Origin: Dichotomocladium elegans
Lineage: Eukaryota; Mucoromycota; Mucoromycetes; Mucorales; Lichtheimiaceae
DNA: 64,000 nt
Assembly (NCBI GenBank): GCA_025716815.1
Contig: JAIXMN010000007.1
Location: 17,501 to 81,500, forward strand
Direction of reading: 5' to 3'
Below, piece after piece: positions 19,834 through 30,717 of the stretch (position 1 is its first letter; the number at the start of each line of letters is the position of its first letter). A program made the translations under genes and the position numbers. Under the pieces are notes generated by a model. The model ran no database searches and had not been told where the DNA came from. It saw only the letters and a list, made by a program, of their open reading frames with translations.

Positions 19834-20179
19834 CTGGCTCCCTCTCTTCACTTGCTGCCGTCTCAGTTAACACCACGATGACACCGGATGCCTCAGTCCG
19901 CACTACAACTGTACCTGCTAAGTATCATCCATTTTTGGATGTATTCAATAAAGATCAGGCTAACACTCTTCCTAGTCATAAACCTGGGGTGGATCATAAA
20001 ATTCCACTAGTCCTGCTGGCGCCCTGATTCTTTTCGTCAAGAAAAAGGACGGTTCCTTGCGTTTATGTGTGGATTACCATGGTCTTAACAAAATCAGCAT
20101 TAAGAGTCAGTACCCACTCCCTCTCATCAATGAAATGCTGGACCGCCTCTCGTCTGCCAGTGTCTTCACCAAGTTGGAC
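19834..20179 (+). pseudogene. E4 relic continued: protease/RT linker and RT N-terminal part
   Basis: Resumes the E4 frame after E2. A linker leads to FLDVFNKDQA and [10 protein letters not shown], then an in-gene deletion of roughly 100 nt joins directly to [20 protein letters not shown] near 20020. The CVDYHGLNK segment has His where Arg is usual (CGT to CAT). Coding stops at KLD, where a solo LTR entered (TSD TGGAC, 20175-20179). Confidence 0.8.
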
Positions 20180-20389
20180 TGTCATAGCCCTACTGTTCAT
20201 AACACTGCGCTTCTACAGACAGTACTGAGGAGGGTTATCGACTTGTCCACCTCTTCTACAGCACGTCTCGACTGTCCTCCCATTCCAATGTTACGAAGCC
20301 CGCTAACTGGTAATGATTGGAGGACCATGCTCGATGACTACCGCTTGTATCACCACTACCACCCTGGTCCGAAATAGGGTTTCTCATCG

Positions 20390-20590
20390 AATCCGGATCT
20401 TATGATCCGATCCGGATCAAAAGGCAATGGTGCGGATTCGGATTGACCTCATCTCGGATTTTGCGGATCCGGTGTAGGACATTTGCAATCCGGATCTCAT
20501 ACGGATTGCACTTCACGGATCTGAACCGATCCAGATCGCATACGGATTGCACTTCGCGGATCTGTTCCGATTCGTTAGATCTGTCCAAAT
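20390..20590. repeat. Left subterminal repeat zone of the hAT element
   Basis: Many copies of ATCCGGATC, CGGATC and GATCCG in both directions, mirrored at 22312-22465. Confidence 0.8.
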
Positions 20591-21059
20591 CAACCTAGAC
20601 ATTGGGTTCCAGCCATTATAATCCTGTTAATGTATAACAATAGCAATTACAGATGTGCAAGAAATGGGATGTGGGAGTTTGAGAATGAGGAATACAGTTA
20701 GTGCAAAGTTGCGGAATAAACAAAACCAGCAAGAAATGTAGCTTCGTTATAGCTCATACATAGTTGACTTTGGCGAAATGACCGACTCTTTAGATAATAG
20801 CTGGTAGTATTTCGATGTGAAGCTGGCTCAATACACATCTCTTTTAGGATATCTCAGGTTTTATATTTGCAGAACGTGAAAGGTAAAAAAATCACGCAAA
20901 CTCCTCGAAAGTAAATATTCCTTCTATATCAATCATTCCACGGCCATGCACTTTTCCCCATATTTCCGTATTTCCTTTTCTCATTTTCCAGCGATCAGTA
21001 TTTCTTGGTTTTCACCAAGCAATGATCACAAACGCAACCTGCGCCTCGATTTAATATAC

Positions 21060-21756
21060 ATACTCCCACCCACCTTGAACCTTGTAATTCTCTCATATAA
21101 CTGGTTGCTTGACCATCTGGAAAACTTTGAGGAGGACTGGAAAAATGTAAGCGAGGTTACAGTGAAGCGATTCCAGACACCAAACTTAATATGTTGATTC
21201 GTAGGAATGGCCCGCGCTATCAGAAGCAGCACGCTGTGGATGGGCAAAATTAAAAGGCTACTACTGCAAGGCCGAAGGACATGCCTTTGCTGTCGCGACT
21301 GCTATGGATCCACGGCTGAAATTCCAATGGTGGGAGGACGAGAACTGGGGACACTTCGGTGATGTTGCGAAAGAGCAAGTGCAAGCGACCTGGGAAGCGT
21401 ACAAGCCGATTGCTGGTCATGAGTCGCCCATTTGCAATCCAGATGCCTTAATCAGGAGGCCGCAAAGGATTGCTGACCAGCTGCAGGCATACGTCGCCGC
21501 AAATTGTATATTTGATGAGACAAACGGTGTCAATCAGGAGCTTGTTCTCAACTACTGGCGCGGCGAGGTGAACGAATGGAAAGAGCTGAAGACAATGGCG
21601 CGCAGATACCTGGCAATACCAGCATCGTCAGTCGGTTCGGAGCGCACATTTTCACGAGCAAAGCATTACATTCCAGCATCAAGAAATCGGCTCAATCCTG
21701 CAAAGCTTCGCGAGAGTGTACTTGTCAACTCGTGGTGTACATATTTCGGCGAGTAG
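21060..21756 (+). pseudogene. hAT transposase, C-terminal fragment
   Basis: Exon up to 21146, intron 21147-21204 (58 nt, GTAAGC..GTAG), exon 21205-21756 with stop TAG. Before the intron the segment YNWLLDHLENFEEDW resembles the RNase H-like end of hAT transposases. After it come AMDPRLKFQWWE and the hAT dimerisation region (YWRGEVNEWKELKTMARRYL, then SSVGSERTFSRA and NPAKLRESVLVNSW). The N-terminal BED finger and the catalytic core with its first acidic residues are missing from the 2.1-kb element, so it cannot be autonomous. Confidence 0.85.
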
Positions 21757-22311
21757 ATGGGCGTTAGCAGGCGGCAAACTAAAAGAAGATTGTTTATGCT
21801 AGAAAGATGTCACCTTAAGCGTGAGTCTCGTAAATAAATAAAAAAAGCTTTCGCGTCGCTGTAATTGCAGCAATTAACATCGATTAATAATACTTTGTTG
21901 CTGGTTTCGCAGTACAATTACGTACGCGGTTTCTCTGAAGGCAGACCAGCTTTGAAATGTGGTGGGCATGGGTGCAAAATTAAATTGTTCAGCTTGTGAC
22001 CGTCACCCAGCCACAACCATAGGCATAACTAGCTAGTCTGAAGCCATTCTGCCAGACATCAGAAGCGTTCCAAATGGCTCCCGCGTCAGCAATTATACCA
22101 CTTTGCCTTCTATGGATCAAACCCTCCAACTTTTTTAATTCCTATTGGGATTTTCTGTTCTTTGACGCTTAATTTTTTGCTACAACTGCTAATGTCATCT
22201 TAAAATCAACTTCGGTTTTCACCTTTCTCCGTTCTGACAGTATTGCCGAATGGCCATATTCTTTCCAATTTCGCTCTATTGATGTGTTTTAATAAATCTC
22301 CTCATTTCAGC

Positions 22312-22465
22312 ATTACGGATCACGGATTGGGACGGATTGAAGCGGTGTGGATCCGGATTGCAATTTGCAATCCGTTTAGCAAACGGATCGGATTCGGTGT
22401 GAGCAATTCGATCCGCGGTGTGGATCCGGATTGGATCCAATCCGATCCAGATCCGTCAATGAGAA
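22312..22465. repeat. Right subterminal repeat zone of the hAT element
   Basis: Counterpart of 20390-20590: repeated GGATCCGGATT and CAATCCG motifs directly inside the right inverted repeat. Confidence 0.8.
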
Positions 22466-22586
22466 ACGCTAGTCCGAAATCATATAAAAAGAGAGTTATT
22501 TTTATTCAATAAAGAGGATCCCGTCTCAAAGACTCGATTTTAGCCCCTACGGTTTAAACACCTGCACTAACTCTCTAACCACCACA

Positions 22587-23128
22587 TGGACATCCGGAAC
22601 GCATATCATCGAATTAGAATCGCAGAAGGTGACGGATGGAAAATGGCATTCCGGACCCGATATGGCCATTTTCAATATAACGTCATGCCATTCGGGCTAA
22701 CCAATGCGCCTGGTTCGTTCCAAGCTTTGATCAATGATGCACTCAGGGAGTATCTCGATCATTTTGTTGTTGTTTACCTAGACGATATCCTCATCTTCAG
22801 CGACACTCAACCTCAGCACGATCAGCATGTCCAGCTCGTTCTCCAAAAGTTACACGAGGCTCAGCTTTATGTGAAGGTCGAGAAGTGCGAATTCGATGCC
22901 ACCGAAGTTGAATTCTTAGGTTTCCGTGTTGGGCGCTCTGGTGTCACGATGGACCCTGCCAAAGTAGCCAGCATCAAGGATTGGCCCACGCCCAAGAATG
23001 TGCACGATATCCAGGTGTTTCTGGGGTTTGCAAACTTTTATCGGCGCTTCATCCACGACTATGCACGCCTTTCTTCTCCTCTGACGGCATTATTGAAGAA
23101 AGGTGTACCCTTCCACTGGTCGTGTGCT
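22587..23128 (+). pseudogene. E4 relic continued: RT C-terminal part
   Basis: Continues the reverse transcriptase from the TGGAC duplication: [23 protein letters not shown] and YLDDILIFS, then the thumb ([27 protein letters not shown]). The frame is open for 542 nt and stops at PFHWS, where RNase H should follow. RNase H and integrase are not found to the right. Confidence 0.88.
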
Positions 23129-23530
23129 CAATGTGGTGAACATTGATCCGTGTTAGAGAACTTAGCCGGTTTCACATCATTATCGCCGATATCCTGAAAC
23201 TAAGACAATGATGAATTTAACACATTGATGTTCAGGGACCGATATTTTCATATCCGCTTGCGTGACAGGACAATCGCACCTATCAAAGGTACTTCCTCTA
23301 CCCAGGATCCATCACTGGTCTTGAAGAGGACAATGAAAAGAGAATGCTCTCATCCGATACGTCCTAACAGGATTAAGCACTTACATCGCCGTTCTAATAG
23401 AATTATTATAAAAGAGAGTTATTTTATTTTCAGGAATAAACATCAACCTCAAAGATACTTTTATAGTTGTCTTTTTTCATTCTCTCTAATCCATCCATCT
23501 CACGGGGGACCATTGGTGGAGGTTTCCGGT
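23129..23530 (+). repeat. Degenerate LTR-like sequence
   Basis: Contains TTATAAAAGAGAGTTATTTT followed by GGAATAAACATC, which resembles the TATA and poly(A) part of the solo LTR at 22480-22586. Exact ends and a target duplication were not found. Confidence 0.45.
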
Positions 23531-23703
23531 AGCATAAGAGATTGACGTAGGCGGCTAGCAACCTTAGCATAGCTCATGCGGATAGGAGGTGGGGACGTTG
23601 AAGAGTGGGTGCCCGAATCGGTTTCGGGCGGTTTTGGTAAGTTCGCGGAAGAAAGCATGCGCGAGAGTAATTATGATAACGGCGCTCAAAGAGTGAAACA
23701 AAG

Positions 23704-23858
23704 TGTTGATGTCCCGTATAAACCAGGGACACTGCTGTTAGGTAAGAAAAATAGTCGTGGATACAACAGTGCTCATACTCTCTTTGTGGTTATACTCTCT
23801 TTGTGGTTACTCCTCGCAGTCGTCTTCCTCCTGTATTCAAGCAAAAACAAAGACGACA
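23704..23858 (+). repeat. Partial 5' LTR of another gypsy family
   Basis: Ends AAAGACGACA and is followed by TTTGGTAGCTGATG, the same primer binding site as in E3. A 22-bp unit (CTCTTTGTGGTTA...) is present twice near 23778-23811. The left end is uncertain; upstream sequence 23531-23703 holds no recognisable gene. Confidence 0.55.
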
Positions 23859-23869
23859 TTTGGTAGCTG

Positions 23870-23928
23870 ATGACTGATCAACAACAACATCTGAATCCTA
23901 TGGACCTTTTGCACGGTATGCTGGTGGC
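23870..23928 (+). pseudogene. Start of a gag gene interrupted by the MULE
   Basis: ATG at 23870, inside the primer binding site region as in E3, opens a short frame (MTDQQQHLNPMDLLHG...) cut at 23928 by the Mutator-like element. The bases after the element (28549 on) run open for about 17 codons and then stop, so the rest of this element is lost. Confidence 0.5.
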
Positions 23929-24902
23929 GAAACTAGAATTTTGCGTCAAAAAGTCGCGGAGGTCGAAAAAATGGCTGGCCTCCCCCCAAAATTTTTGGCC
24001 TTTGCTGAAGTGAGCAACTTAATCTTCGCCGCTTTTTTCTGAAAATGACATTACTCTCTTTTTCGCGGCCCATCTCCATTCCTCGAGACAGTCATTAGCC
24101 TCATCTTGCTCAGCGATGGCAAGCATTTGCGGTTGGGAACTGATTTTCAATTTTATTCAAAACACAGGCTTTTTTTTCAGGAAAAAGAGAGATCCCCACA
24201 TTTTCCGCATTGCAACGTTTCGATGCAATCAGACCGTAAAGCAACAGTAGCAACGCGACAAAAGCTATATACCGGTAACGAACATCAGCAGACATTTGTT
24301 TTTGTGAGCGTAATCCCAGAAAAGACGTCAAACTTTTAGTACGCGTCATCACTTCGCAATGCGTACTTAATCTGTTACAAATCAACGTTAAAGGTTATTT
24401 TAACCTTGTTGACGTTCGAACTGCTCTATGATGTTATCCGGACAAAGACAAATCTCGTTCTGATGCGATCGATTAAGATGCACTTGACAATTACCTCGGC
24501 ACATTGGATTGACGCCGATTAAACAACTTGACAAAGAGCAATCGAAAGCCAAGTGCTGCCCTTTCTCAACGACCGATCCCTGTTTGATCTTTTTTTGTCA
24601 TGACTAATCAGCAAACCGATCCCTATTACGAATTCATATGTGGTAGCATCACGGCAAATGCTCAAGTAGGGTTATTCATCAATGACAAGACTATGGGAAG
24701 GACCTGTAATATCGGGAATGGAAAGCGGACGAAGTTATTCAAAAGAATAAACATGGAAGGGACCATATTGGCACGCAGTAGAAGGATCTTTTCCAGTAAA
24801 CCGTTGAAAGGAATGGTAAGGTCAATTGACCAGGAAATTCATGGGGTCCATTGGCTACAGGAAAACAGTTGGTTGCATCGCAAAATGAAAGAGTTTATGG
24901 AG
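23929..24902 (+). repeat. MULE left inverted repeat
   Basis: Nearly identical to the reverse complement of 27575-28548. It ends where the sequence changes from GAGTTTATGGAG into element-unique DNA. Confidence 0.93.
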
Positions 24903-25031
24903 TTTGGAGAAAGACATATGGTGGAATATAATATTTTAATAGGGTCTATGCCCTATGATGTCGCCCATGCAAATCTTGCATATCCTTTTGACAATCCTTT
25001 ATGGTGGAATATGCCAGCCTTAGCTGTCTAA
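24600..25031 (+). CDS. Hypothetical ORF running out of the MULE left repeat
   Basis: 143 codons, about 100 of them inside the inverted repeat. The right arm carries the same protein (minus strand, from the Met at 27784), then diverges. No known domain is recognised. It may be a passenger reading frame kept only because the repeat is recent; there is no independent evidence that it is translated. Confidence 0.3.
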   Translation: MTNQQTDPYYEFICGSITANAQVGLFINDKTMGRTCNIGNGKRTKLFKRINMEGTILARSRRIFSSKPLKGMVRSIDQEIHGVHWLQENSWLHRKMKEFMEFGERHMVEYNILIGSMPYDVAHANLAYPFDNPLWWNMPALAV

Positions 25032-27457
25032 TTGCACCATTGAGACGAGGACAATCAGTTTCTGTGTACATGCTGCGGCCACTGCGGTTGATCGCATTCT
25101 TTCGCGCCAAAGCAACTCGAGAATATCATCAAGGCTGCATATCAACAGGAGGATAAGTATTTAATGTGTCTATTTCAGAGTAAACATACCTTTCTAAAGT
25201 CGCGGGAAGATGCTCTGATTCAGGATTGGCTGGAGTAGACGGGAATGCTCGGCTAGGTGGGACTCTAGCATCCAAGCGGGGAACAGATGGAACTGCACGC
25301 GCATTTGTTGGGAACACAACGCGCTCGACACGGTTGGCTAGGTACATGTGCTTGCACACAGCACCAGAAACTTCAAAGTCGCGACACGAGCCTGATACCA
25401 TCATGTTTGGATCATCAGGGGAGAGTGTGACTATATACATAGTTATCGCATCCGTGAAAGACTGAACGGCAAGTGTATGGTCGTCGTGATGTTCTCCCAT
25501 CCCATATGCGGTGTCGTCTAGAAAAAATATGAGCGTCTAGGGAAAACATATAATATCTATCCATGCCTGAAATATCGTTTGCTGCATTAAACCGCTGTCG
25601 ATCTGCCTGATTTCTATGGACCGTTTGAAATTGGTATTGGCAGCGCACATGATCGGTTTTGAAGTCGGGCAACACCATATCCCATAGGATATAGAGAAGA
25701 ACATCAACTCGCTGTCCTGCCATTTTGCCAAGGTACCCATCCTTCAAAAGACGATGCCAACTTTCAATGTAGTTGTTGGTATGTACATTATAATTGCCCT
25801 ACGTTACATGAAAACTATTAGTCCAAATACGCAGTAGTATTTAAATCAATTTACCGATCTCCAAGCGCAAGACCATTTCTCTTTCTCGTCCAAGTAATAG
25901 TCGTCAAAATAGACCAGCATGTCCGAGACGTCCCACCGCTCTTCTTCCATCTCGACCCAACGACAGAAGCTTTCATATTTCGCCTCAAATACATCGGGTG
26001 TCTCAGCAATCATCATCGAAATCAAATGCTGCAATGCAATATCACGTATCTGCTTTACTTCTTCAGCAAGCCTACGCACACCACACGGAGCTCTGACTTT
26101 ACTTCTCAGTTGCTTTTTCCAGGCACGAAGTATATGCCAATGGCATATCAAAATATCCACTCCATCTGATCCATATACACCCCGGATCGCAGCCATATCT
26201 GTCTTTGAATTGTCAATCATTACTTTTCGCGGTGAGAAGGAATGCGCATCTTTCAGCCATTGTAACCAATGCTTGATTGGATGCTGTAATTTGCTGTTCG
26301 TAATCATCCAGCATAAAGGAACTCCTTTCCCTGTGACATGCGACTGATTGACCAATGTGTACAGATAGCAGCTATCGCCAATACCACTACGCAAGTTTTA
26401 TGGGTCGAGTCAAGGCAAACAAGATCACCACAGTCACGCATCACCTATGCAAATAATATCAGAAGTCGGGGTTCCTATAAAAAATACAGGCTTTACCTGA
26501 CGTTGCCATTCTGACATAAACCCAAAGGTGAAAGTCCCTTCTTCAATGGCATCAAGGCACTCATGCACAAAAAAACCACGAGATTCTTCAATCTTAGCTC
26601 CCCATTTCTGCAAGCTGGCTTTCATTTCTGGAGCAAGAAAAGCTCGTCGGCGAAATGCCTTGTCAATAGCATACTTGACGACGTGGTAGTTCACACGCAC
26701 TGACTGCAGCAGCTCTTCGTATTCCCGGAACAAAATCGCATCCAGCTTTGCATTGTCAATTCGAAGTAGGGCCTTAATTGATTTCCAATCAAGATGCGAT
26801 TCCACCAAATCATGGACCATGCGCCGGAGACTACGCTGCAGTGGAGCAGTGCGCAAGTCGTTAACCGATCCTGGCATATGCCCATTATGTTCCCAATGGT
26901 ATTTGACTGTTACTTCGTCTGGGTTAATTGTATCAGCGCGGATAAAGATCCTTGCTTTACAACCACAAGGTAAAGGAGCAGCCTTACGACGCTTAGCTGG
27001 ATGGTTGGTGCTGTCTGCCGGAGGTGGTTTAGGTGTACCAGCTCGATGGCAATGATACGTCTGGCACTATGATCAGTACCTCCCCTTTTAAAACACTACT
27101 TTTTGGTACCTGGTTGAACTTGAACTGCAATGGGCGCCCCATGCGAACTTGGACAGTTTCGGCAGGCTCTGTTTCTTCCCTGCTTTCTTCAGTAGCTAGG
27201 AACGGTGTCCCGTCATGGTTGCCAAAGCGCTGAAGGAAACGCATATTACTCACTCGGTGGTTCTTCGAAGTGCGGTCATAGAACGAACAACCAAATAGCA
27301 CCTCCTGCTCCTCCAGCCATGAAGCGACTTCACTACGCGGAAACGTAATGACGGTAGGGGATTGATCACCGATGCGCGGCATCTCGGATCGAGTAGCAAC
27401 TGATCGCAAGATCGAGATGGCACGAGAGATGACGGTCGAGGTATTGGTGGTGGACAT
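25020..27457 (-). pseudogene. MULE transposase (multi-exon, one frameshift)
   Basis: Exons read on the minus strand: 27457-27110, 27060-26497, 26444-25855, 25798 to about 25520, about 25515-25190, 25134-25020 (stop TAA). Introns of 49, 52, 56 and 55 nt are GT-AG; the one near 25515 could not be placed in frame. The start is the first ATG downstream of the right repeat. Domains: a FAR1/WRKY-like zinc finger (TYHCHRAG..CGCKARI..KYHWEHNGH), then the MULE DDE core with CLDSTHKTC, VMIDNSKTD, CHWH and NNYIESWHR, and a SWIM finger (SCRDFEVSGAVCKHM). One base appears missing just after the KTC codons (about 26393), which shifts the core out of frame; with it the domains read on without gaps. The last exon adds an acidic helix (LDDILELLWRERMRS). 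Confidence 0.85.
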
Positions 27458-27574
27458 TGTTAGAAACAGTTAAGAGTGAAGGTTGTTACAAAGCTGACAA
27501 ATAAGTGAAAGCAAGGAAGAAAACTCCTCTATGCTTCTATGGAATAAAATAGATAGGCTCTCTTGATTTCCGAC

Positions 27575-28548
27575 CTCCATAAACTCTTTCATTTTGCGAT
27601 GCAACCAACTGTTTTCCTGTAGCCAATGGACCCCATGAATTTCCTGGTCAATTGACCTTACCATTCCTTTCAACGGTTTACTGGAAAAGATCCTTCTACT
27701 GCGTGCCAATATGGTCCCTTCCATGTTTATTCTTTTGAATAACTTCGTCCGCTTTCCATTCCCGATATTACAGGTCCTTCCCATAGTCTTGTCATTGATG
27801 AATAACCCTACTTGAGCATTTGCCGTGATGCTACCACATATGAATTCGTAATAGGGATCGGTTTGCTGATAGTCATGACAAAAAAAAGATCAAACAGGGA
27901 TCGGTCGTTGAGAAAGGGCAGCACTTGGCTTTCGATTGCTCTTTGTCAAGTTGTTTAATCGGCGTCAATCCAATGTGCCGAGGTAATTGTCAAGTGCATC
28001 TTAATCGATCGCATCAGAACGAGATTTGTCTTTGTCCGGATAACATCATAGAGCAGTTCGAACGTCAACAAGGTTAAAATAACCTTTAACGTTGATTTGT
28101 AACAGATTAAGTACGCATTGCGAAGTGATGACGCGTACTAAAAGTTTGACGTCTTTTCTGGGATTACGCTCACAAAAACAAATGTCTGCTGATGTTCGTT
28201 ACCGGTATATAGCTTTTGTCGCGTTGCTACTGTTGCTTTACGGTCTGATTGCATCGAAACGTTGCAATGCGGAAAATGTGGGGATCTCTCTTTTTCCTGA
28301 AAAAAAAGCCTGTGTTTTGAATAAAATTGAAAATCAGTTCCCAACCGCAAATGCTTGCCATCGCTGAGCAAGATGAGGCTAATGACTGTCTCGAGGAATG
28401 GAGATGGGCCGCGAAAAAGAGAGTAATGTCATTTTCAGAAAAAAGCGGCGAAGATTAAGTTGCTCACTTCAGCAAAGGCCAAAAATTTTGGGGGGAGGCC
28501 AGCCATTTTTTCGACCTCCGCGACTTTTTGACGCAAAATTCTAGTTTC
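27575..28548 (-). repeat. MULE right inverted repeat
   Basis: Mirror of 23929-24902. It lies directly upstream of the transposase start (27457), so it should also hold the transposase promoter. Confidence 0.93.
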
Positions 28549-30717
28549 ACGCGACATTTCAGGCATTCTCCGTTATCGTTTCTTTCGAGTTGCTGCTATC
28601 TGATGGAATAAAGGCCAAAATGTGCATATCATCGTCGTTTATTTAGTATGGTGACCTGATATTTACATACTGTAGCGAGTGAATGATCGCAGTATGGTTC
28701 GGTGAAATCGACTAAGAATGGTGCAGCTCTTCGTGCATTAACCTTCTTGCTCTAAGTGAAGATTAGGAAGTGTTTCTTGATGCTTATTCCCACTTATTCG
28801 TGACTTGATATGTCTTTACAACTGTTGAGTAAATTTGAGAGTTCCAGATTCTTTTAATTACATCATATCGGTAGAATTGATCGGAAGGAAAATAGACTAG
28901 TCGAAGGTCGGAGAACACGCCTTCGAAACCAAGCATCTCATGAATCTAACATGTTGAAAGTAGATTGACATCAATTCAACAAGGATAAATGAACCGGTAT
29001 CCAGGAATACCAAAAACTAATGATAATAATTTGATAGGTACGGCGCTATAGTAACAGAGCTATGAACAATGGTAAGAGGTTAGCAGAATTAGAGACGTAA
29101 GGTTCCGGAGTGTAAAACAAATGTGTGTGAAATGTTCCAGTGGGAGGGGCTCTTTTCTTCTTACCTAGCAACGTTCTTTTCCCTTCCAGTAATCGCATAT
29201 TTCTTTTTTGTGGAAAAAATCAAGGTCTCTTCTAATGAAGATAGTAGAGGGCGGGTACTTCTCTGGTGACATATTGAAGATGCCATCTTCAGCTTTACTA
29301 TGCAGTCCAGGTTGCTTTGCGACAATCCATAGAAATCGAGTATGGTCCGTGCACTTACCCCGTCACACAAAGATGAAGATCCTTCCTGGAAAGAAGAATG
29401 TATCTCACATCATGAATATATTTCGCTTTTGATAGATTCCTTCGACTTTTCCCTTTTCCTTATAGGCAACAGCGAATATATGGAAATAGTGTATATAGTC
29501 GATTTTTGTGCGATCTGCGTCCTGGGACATGATGATCATTTATCACTGGCTAGAGTGAAACGCATACAGATACACATACACATACACGCACTCTCTCGAC
29601 AACGAGTGTGGTTTTAAAAGTGCGCTATGTTTCAATACGTTTCACAGGACATAGAGGAGCACACATTCATCCTCAAAAATAAATATAAACCGATAGGACG
29701 GGTCGACTTTTGTCCGGTTGATATGTTATTTTAAGCGATATACGATGGCTTTAGTATCCTTTTTCGCGGCGATTTTTATCTGATTTGTGCATTGCGGAGC
29801 GGTCTTTTTGGTTAGTGTCATGCGGGATTGAAAGATGCCAGTAGGGATCGGCGGTAAGAGCATTGATTTAAGACCATGGGAGCGATAAGCGTTTTATGTG
29901 CATATCCGGTCTGCGCATACCAAAGAAGAAACAATGTGCTATTTGGTGGAATACGTTCGCAAGGTTTTAACTGTGGCGTGGACGAAAGAAACTCTCAGAA
30001 GTCGGTTGCATTGACCCATCGCTGTTTTAGCTCCATATTAGGATGATCTTTCGGTGCAACCAAGCCGTTTACCAGATCAAAGCTCAGCGTGGCAGAAAGC
30101 GGAGAAAGAAACAGGGAATCTACACAAATGTGTCGTCACTATTGTTGGAACAACGACGGAAAAACAAAGCAACCTGCTAGGAGGCGTTTCAGTAAGAATG
30201 TAACATTATTCTTCTCTAATGATGGATCGTTTCCTTCTATGTGCATTATAGATATAATCTCGTTTGCATCTATTGATGAATGGCGAAGATCGCTGAATTA
30301 GCCGGGCTTCAATTTCCGGGTCCGAGATGCATTGGGCTAGTGGTTGTTTCTCTCTCAACTGACGTAGGGGAAGGCTTCTAAAACAAGATGCACAGTTACA
30401 TGGCTACTGCACACACACGCACACACTCACACACACACACTCACACACTCACACACACACACTCACACCACTGCGATTCCCATAGAAAAAAGGAGCCGGT
30501 GAATACAAGGGGATGGGCTGGAAAATTGGGGAATTAGACGGGATTATTTTGCGGAGACCGGAAATTTTCCGCCTCAGAATGCTGTGTGCGTATGATAAAT
30601 CTTTATTTGGTCCAATTCTAAAAAGGGGAAGGTACAACACTTAATCGAACACCCTTTTTCCTTCTCTTCTCTTTTTGACTTGTTCTCCTACCCTTCTTCC
30701 TTTCTTTTTATCATAGC
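28549..30717. other. Intergenic region between the MULE and GUT2
   Basis: No gene recognised in 2.2 kb. Short open frames on both strands have no family resemblance. It contains a CA-rich microsatellite (30411-30470) and a smaller CATACA repeat near 29570. The last 80 bases before the GUT2 start are pyrimidine-rich, as expected of a fungal 5' leader. Confidence 0.6.
30411..30470. repeat. (CA)n microsatellite with CT interruptions
   Basis: About 60 bases of CACACACACTCACACAC type, 250 bp upstream of the GUT2 start. Confidence 0.92.

Larger units (their letters stand above)
20375..22471 (+). mobile_element. hAT DNA transposon (2097 bp, internally deleted)
   Basis: Terminal inverted repeats are TAGGGTTTCTCATCGA at the left and its near-complement at the right (two mismatches in 16). 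The exact 8-bp duplication GTCCGAAA lies at 20367-20374 and 22472-22479, as hAT elements make. Subterminal zones (20390-20590 and 22312-22465) are packed with GGATCCGGAT-like motifs in both orientations, the usual transposase-binding layout. Only the C-terminal part of a transposase is present, so this is probably a deletion derivative. Confidence 0.92.
20180..22586 (+). repeat. Solo LTR (302 bp) split by a hAT element
   Basis: The LTR consists of 20180-20374 and 22480-22586. It starts TGTCATAGCCC and ends ACCACCACA, with TATAAAA and AATAAA signals in the right part. The 5-bp repeat TGGAC at 20175-20179 and 22587-22591 is its target duplication. Removing LTR plus one copy restores the RT reading frame ([10 protein letters not shown]). 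The hAT element and its 8-bp duplication account for 20375-22479. Confidence 0.88.
23929..28548. mobile_element. Mutator-like element (MULE) with 974-bp terminal inverted repeats
   Basis: 4620 bp. The arms 23929-24902 and 27575-28548 are inverted copies that start GAAACTAGAATTTTGCGTC. Coordinates of matching points add to 52477 from end to end, so net indels are zero, with only two compensating one-base indels noticed near 24590-24605. The core encodes a MULE transposase on the minus strand. No 9-10 bp target duplication is visible (GCTGGTGGC left, ACGCGACAT right). Confidence 0.93.

Noticed and set aside
27061..27079. A 19-nt GT-AG intron in the MULE transposase
   Set aside because: It would keep the frame but is too short for a fungal intron. 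A 49-nt intron (27061-27109) uses the same acceptor, also keeps the frame and joins FNQ to TYHCH as expected.
23929..28548. The inverted arms as a CRISPR or assembly artefact
   Set aside because: There is no repeat-spacer pattern. The arms flank a transposase with MULE motifs, so a transposon explains them better than a misassembly, although long-read confirmation would settle it.
30320..30380. A tRNA-like A box near GGGCTAGTGGTT
   Set aside because: No B box or cloverleaf follows at a suitable distance.
28549..30717. A search for a biosynthetic or defence cluster in the large gaps
   Set aside because: No coding sequence of such a family was found in any gap; the window is housekeeping genes plus transposons.
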